Origin: CAYPHJ01 sp964410485
GTDB lineage: Bacteria; Desulfobacterota; Binatia; UBA9968
Direction: 5' to 3'
Length of the DNA: 64,000 nt
NCBI GenBank assembly: GCA_964410485.1
Contig: CAYPHJ010000010.1
Span: 3,980-67,979, forward strand
Below are positions 60,858 through 64,000 of this stretch, piece by piece. Numbering within the stretch: the stretch's first letter is position 1; each line of letters opens with the position of its first letter. The notes under the pieces were generated by a model. That model searched no databases. It worked only from the letters and a program-made list of their open reading frames with translations, and was not told the DNA's origin. The position numbers were made by a program, and so were the translations under genes.

Positions 60858-62075
60858 ATGTTTGAGCTCGTAGATGAGTGTCAATTATCCGCTCGTATCA
60901 AGGTCATCGGCATCGGTGGCGGTGGCGGCAACGCCGTTAATACGATGATCGGTGCCAAACTCTCCGGCGTTGATTTTATGGTGGCAAACACCGATGCTCA
61001 ATCGCTGCAGGCGAGCTATGCGCCGGTGAAGGTCCAGCTCGGCGGGTTGGTCACCAAAGGTCTCGGCGCGGGAGCCAATCCGGAAGTCGGTCGCAGGGCG
61101 GCGCTGGAAAATCAAGATCAGATCAAAGAGTACCTGGAGGGCTCGGACATGATCTTTATCACTGCCGGGATGGGGGGCGGTACGGGTACGGGGGGTGCTC
61201 CGGTGGTGGCTCGACTCGCGCGCGAAGTGGGCGCTCTAACGGTCGGGGTGGTGACCAAGCCGTTTCTGTTCGAGGGAAAAAAGAGAATGAAGCAGGCGGA
61301 GGAAGGAGTCGAGGAACTCAAAAAGAGCGTCGACACGTTGATCGTGATTCCTAATCAACGCCTGTTGAGCGTCGCCGCGAAGACAACCACAATGCTCGAG
61401 GCCTTTAAAAATGCCGATGATGTTTTGTTGCAGGCGGTGCGCGGTATTTCGGACCTGATCATCACGCCCGGCCTGATCAATCTCGATTTTGCCGACGTGC
61501 GCACGGTCATGGCTGAAATGGGGCTGGCGCTCATGGGCGCCGCATCGGCGGGCGGCGACAACCGGGCCATTGAGGCGGCGCAGAGAGCGATCTCGAGCCC
61601 CTTGCTTGAAGATGTGTCGATTCAGGGCGCGCGCGGTGTCCTGATCAACATCACGGGCGGCTCGGATCTTTGTCTGCACGAGGTCAATGAGGCTGCTTCG
61701 ATGATCCAGGAAGAGGCCCATGAGGACGCCAACATCATATTTGGCGCGGTGATCGATGAAACCATAACGGACGAAATTCGCATCACTGTCATTGCCACGG
61801 GCTTCGGAGAAGTCGTCCAGGAGACCCTCAGAGAGGAGCGCAAGCCCCTGATCCCCAGTGTGACGCCGACGCCGAATTTTACGCCCAAGAAAAAGGTCGT
61901 TCATCTCGGGACTATCATCGACGATCTGGATACGCCGACATGGCAGCGAAAGAAACAAGGGAGTGAGGAAGTCGAGACCGTGCCGTTGAGCAAGGTCAAC
62001 TTCAGCTCGACACCGCTTGCGGAGGATGAGGAGAAGTACGATATCCCGACGTTTCTCAGACGCCAGGCGGATTAG
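60858..62075 (+). CDS. ftsZ: Cell division GTPase FtsZ
   Basis: The 405-residue tubulin homologue builds the Z ring. The G-box GMGGGTGTGGAP is intact. KVIGIGGGGGNAVNTMI lies at the start and NLDFADVRTVM is the T7 synergy loop. The C-terminal DIPTFLRRQ is the conserved peptide that binds FtsA. A very strong GAAGGAGG site precedes the ATG. It is the last recognisable gene of the cluster. Confidence 0.98.
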   Translation: MFELVDECQLSARIKVIGIGGGGGNAVNTMIGAKLSGVDFMVANTDAQSLQASYAPVKVQLGGLVTKGLGAGANPEVGRRAALENQDQIKEYLEGSDMIFITAGMGGGTGTGGAPVVARLAREVGALTVGVVTKPFLFEGKKRMKQAEEGVEELKKSVDTLIVIPNQRLLSVAAKTTTMLEAFKNADDVLLQAVRGISDLIITPGLINLDFADVRTVMAEMGLALMGAASAGGDNRAIEAAQRAISSPLLEDVSIQGARGVLINITGGSDLCLHEVNEAASMIQEEAHEDANIIFGAVIDETITDEIRITVIATGFGEVVQETLREERKPLIPSVTPTPNFTPKKKVVHLGTIIDDLDTPTWQRKKQGSEEVETVPLSKVNFSSTPLAEDEEKYDIPTFLRRQAD

Positions 62076-62669
62076 ACAAAGGATAAAAGCAAAAGGATAA
62101 AGGATGAAAAGCGCGACAGCGAAAGCGCCGTGTTCGTGGTCGTGACTCCTGCTCTTCGCCTGGCAGGGCGATGAGATTGCGACGTTTCTGAAGCACCCCG
62201 GCGGATAAAATACAGATCGCCGCCAGGGCGGCGCCGGCTACTTTGCTTTCTCCTGTGGGCGGCACGATTTCCGGAATGTGATCAAGGATCTCCGGCGAGC
62301 GCCGTTGTGGTGGCCCGCAAAACGCAGGCGGTCCTGCGATAGGGTTAACGTGACGGTCCATGGGATTTAACCGCAACCCCCGTTCAGGGGAAACTCTTTC
62401 GATCGGCCTGATCCGTTCCCGCACGGCTGTCCTGTGCTTAGCGCAAAGCGTTTCAAAACAAAAAAGCAGCGGCTACGCGTCCAATCGTTTACCTTTCGAC
62501 CCTGCACCGATAAACCAATAGAATAAAGTCGCGCGTCGCAGCTTTGCTAAGATAAGCGCCACTTATTTTTTCCGGGTTTATGAGTGGATCTGGATAAAGT
62601 TGTATCGCGTGTCTCATTTACAGGACATATAACATATGCTATAAGATTGGGCTAAGTGCCAGAAATTGT
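62076..62669. other. 594-base region after ftsZ, no gene accepted
   Basis: It begins with degenerate AAAGGATAAA/GGATGAAA words and CGTGTTCGTGGTCGTGACT, similar to words at 22745-22830. No terminator for the dcw operon is obvious. On the minus strand a frame at 62056-62424 contains VPPTGESKVAGAALAA followed by a hydrophobic stretch and Lys-Arg-Arg, resembling a cell-wall sorting tail; it is too uncertain to call. The 62440-62669 part is AT-richer and directly precedes the helicase remnant. Confidence 0.55.
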
Positions 62670-63993
62670 TTGATACGTTCGGGGTACGCGTCATCTGGGC
62701 GCGCCAACCCTGAGGTCGTGAAAGTCTTGACCGAAGGCGAGAGGCTCTCCTTCGGTCACCTAGCCAACCCCACCTTCGCGACCGAGATCTCCAGCATCGA
62801 TCCTCTCCCTCATCAAAGAATCGCGGTCTACGATTACATGATCAAACAGCCGCGGCTGCGGTTCTTGCTCGCCGATGACGCCGGCGCCGGCAAGACCATC
62901 ATGTCCGGCCTCTACATCCGCGAGATGCTCTCCCGGCGCCTCTTGAGAAGAATCCTGATCGTTCCGCCTGCCGGCCTTATCGGCAACTGGCGCCGTGAGC
63001 TGTTGAACCTTTTTAATCTCCCGTTCCGCATCGCACGCGGAAATGACGCGCGTCAGGAGAATCCGTTCGTCGGCGATTACAGCGACCGCCTCATCGTCAG
63101 TGTCGATACTTTGAGTAGTCCGCGCGTGTTCGCTCGGTTAAAAGATTCCACTGTAATTCCTTACGACCTGGTGATTTTCGACGAAGCCCACAAGCTAGCC
63201 GCGAGCCGGGATGCCGATCTGCGGGTTCGCAAAACCGACCGTTATCGTCTTGCCGAAGCCCTCGCAGGAACCCAGACTCAGGAGAAGAATTGGTACCTCG
63301 CTTGGAGCGCCTATCATCTATTGCTCCTCACGGCGACGCCGCACATGGGCAAAGATTATCCGTTACGCCCTGTGGCGTTTGCTCGAACCGGAAATTCTCT
63401 CGACACCGGAAGCCTTTGAAGGCTACCCGCCGGAGCAGCGACAGGCGCATTTCATCAGGCGCACAAAAGAAGAAATGGTCCTTCTCGACGGCCGGCCCCT
63501 CTATCCCACGCGGGTGTCCGACACGCTCGGTTATGAGCTGACGCAGGGCGAGGTGAGCGAACAGGCTCTTTATGACGCGACCACGGAATATCTCCGCTAC
63601 GTATACAATCGCGCCAAGCTACTAAACCGCGAGGCGGCGCGGCTCGCGATGAGCGTTTTTCAGCGCCGGCTGGCGAGCTCGACCTATGCGCTCCTGCGGT
63701 CGTTCGAGCGGCGCATCGAAAAGCTGGACAAGCTTATTGCCGACGTGCAGGACGGCAAGTTGACCAACGAGCAACTTATCACGCTCCAGCAGCGCCTCCA
63801 CGAAGATGACGATGTCTTCGAGTCGAAAACCGCCGATGACGAAGCGCCGACGGATGACCGCGAGGAAAACGAACTAGCCGAGGATAGGCTTCTCCAAGGC
63901 GTCGTTGCCGCGTCGTTGGCTGATCTCCTGGCCGAAAAAGAACAGGGTCTTGCATCTCGCGCAAGGAGAGGAATTAACAAGTCGCTGGTGTGA
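62670..63993 (+). pseudogene. SNF2-type DEAD/H helicase, frameshifted and N-terminally short
   Basis: Frame one (62670-63419) carries SIDPLPHQRIAVYDYMI, Walker A FLLADDAGAGKTIMSGL, VIFDEAHKLAA (motif II) and LLLTATPHMGKDYP (motif III). Near 63352-63362 the reading jumps to another frame, where YALWRLLEPEILSTPEAFEG and FIRRTKEEMVLLDGRPLYP continue the same protein. A two-base loss or one-base gain explains this. The second frame ends at 63993 with an odd tail, where a further shift is possible. Compared with typical members the start lacks roughly 50 residues. Such helicases often sit in defense islands with DUF3883 or methylase genes. Pseudogene or sequencing error cannot be told apart here. 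Confidence 0.75.
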
Positions 63994-64000
63994 AGAGACA

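Overview
The window is a GC-rich, gene-dense piece of a Gram-negative bacterial chromosome. Evidence for a diderm cell is a meso-DAP type MurE, an AsmA protein, a predicted lipoprotein and periplasmic binding proteins. The mix of a complete division/cell-wall cluster, SsuA/TauA-type ABC transport, UbiD, CoxSML-type molybdenum hydroxylase, two amidohydrolases, NDP-forming acyl-CoA ligase and a bacterial topoisomerase VI subunit recalls uncultivated deltaproteobacteria-like lineages (Binatota, NC10 or Rokubacteria type). That placement is inference, not a match to a reference.

Layout. 1-835: 5' part of a topoisomerase VI B gene (minus). 1135-1935: thiD. 2365-8833: a minus-strand respiratory operon with Rieske protein, b6-like cytochrome b, subunit-IV-like protein, a small membrane protein, an eight-heme cytochrome c and a copper-protein-like exported protein. 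It shares a perfect bidirectional terminator with thiD. 8900-21067: ispF, a DUF3750 protein, an MFS exporter with an ABC ATPase, a SIMPL protein, a polysaccharide-deacetylase-like hydrolase, an SBP/permease/ATPase ABC operon, a UbiD-like decarboxylase, a lipoprotein and a TVP38-type membrane protein. 21380-32271: CoxS/CoxM/CoxL-like genes, a Spy-like protein, dienelactone hydrolase, two amidohydrolases and an acyl-CoA ligase, together suggesting catabolism of aromatic, cyclic or amide compounds. 32306-35391: a small accessory locus with a frameshifted PD-(D/E)XK nuclease remnant, a beta-class DNA methyltransferase and a DUF262/DGQHR-like protein, with two inverted repeats between the last two. 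35779-41984: VOC protein, YihY, AsmA, rhomboid protease and FAD oxidase.

42003-62075 is the core block. It contains a zinc-ribbon coiled-coil gene behind a terminator-like leader, RNase HI and the RNase P RNA. These are followed by the dcw cluster: mraZ, a STAS gene, rsmH, ftsL, ftsI, murE, murF, mraY, murD, ftsW, murG, murC, murB, ftsQ, ftsA, ftsZ. A near-consensus promoter followed by MraZ boxes precedes mraZ. No ddl is present. The window ends in a frameshifted SNF2-type helicase gene at 62670-63993.

A striking genome-wide trait is the set of short degenerate repeats in nearly every intergenic gap. They are built from words such as GTTCCAAC, ACTCCA or GGTCTCGG followed by the reverse complement, so they fold as hairpins. 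One copy lies in frame inside murE, and others reach into the 3' ends of murC and the DUF3750 gene. A 139-bp MITE-like element and REP-like elements are also present.
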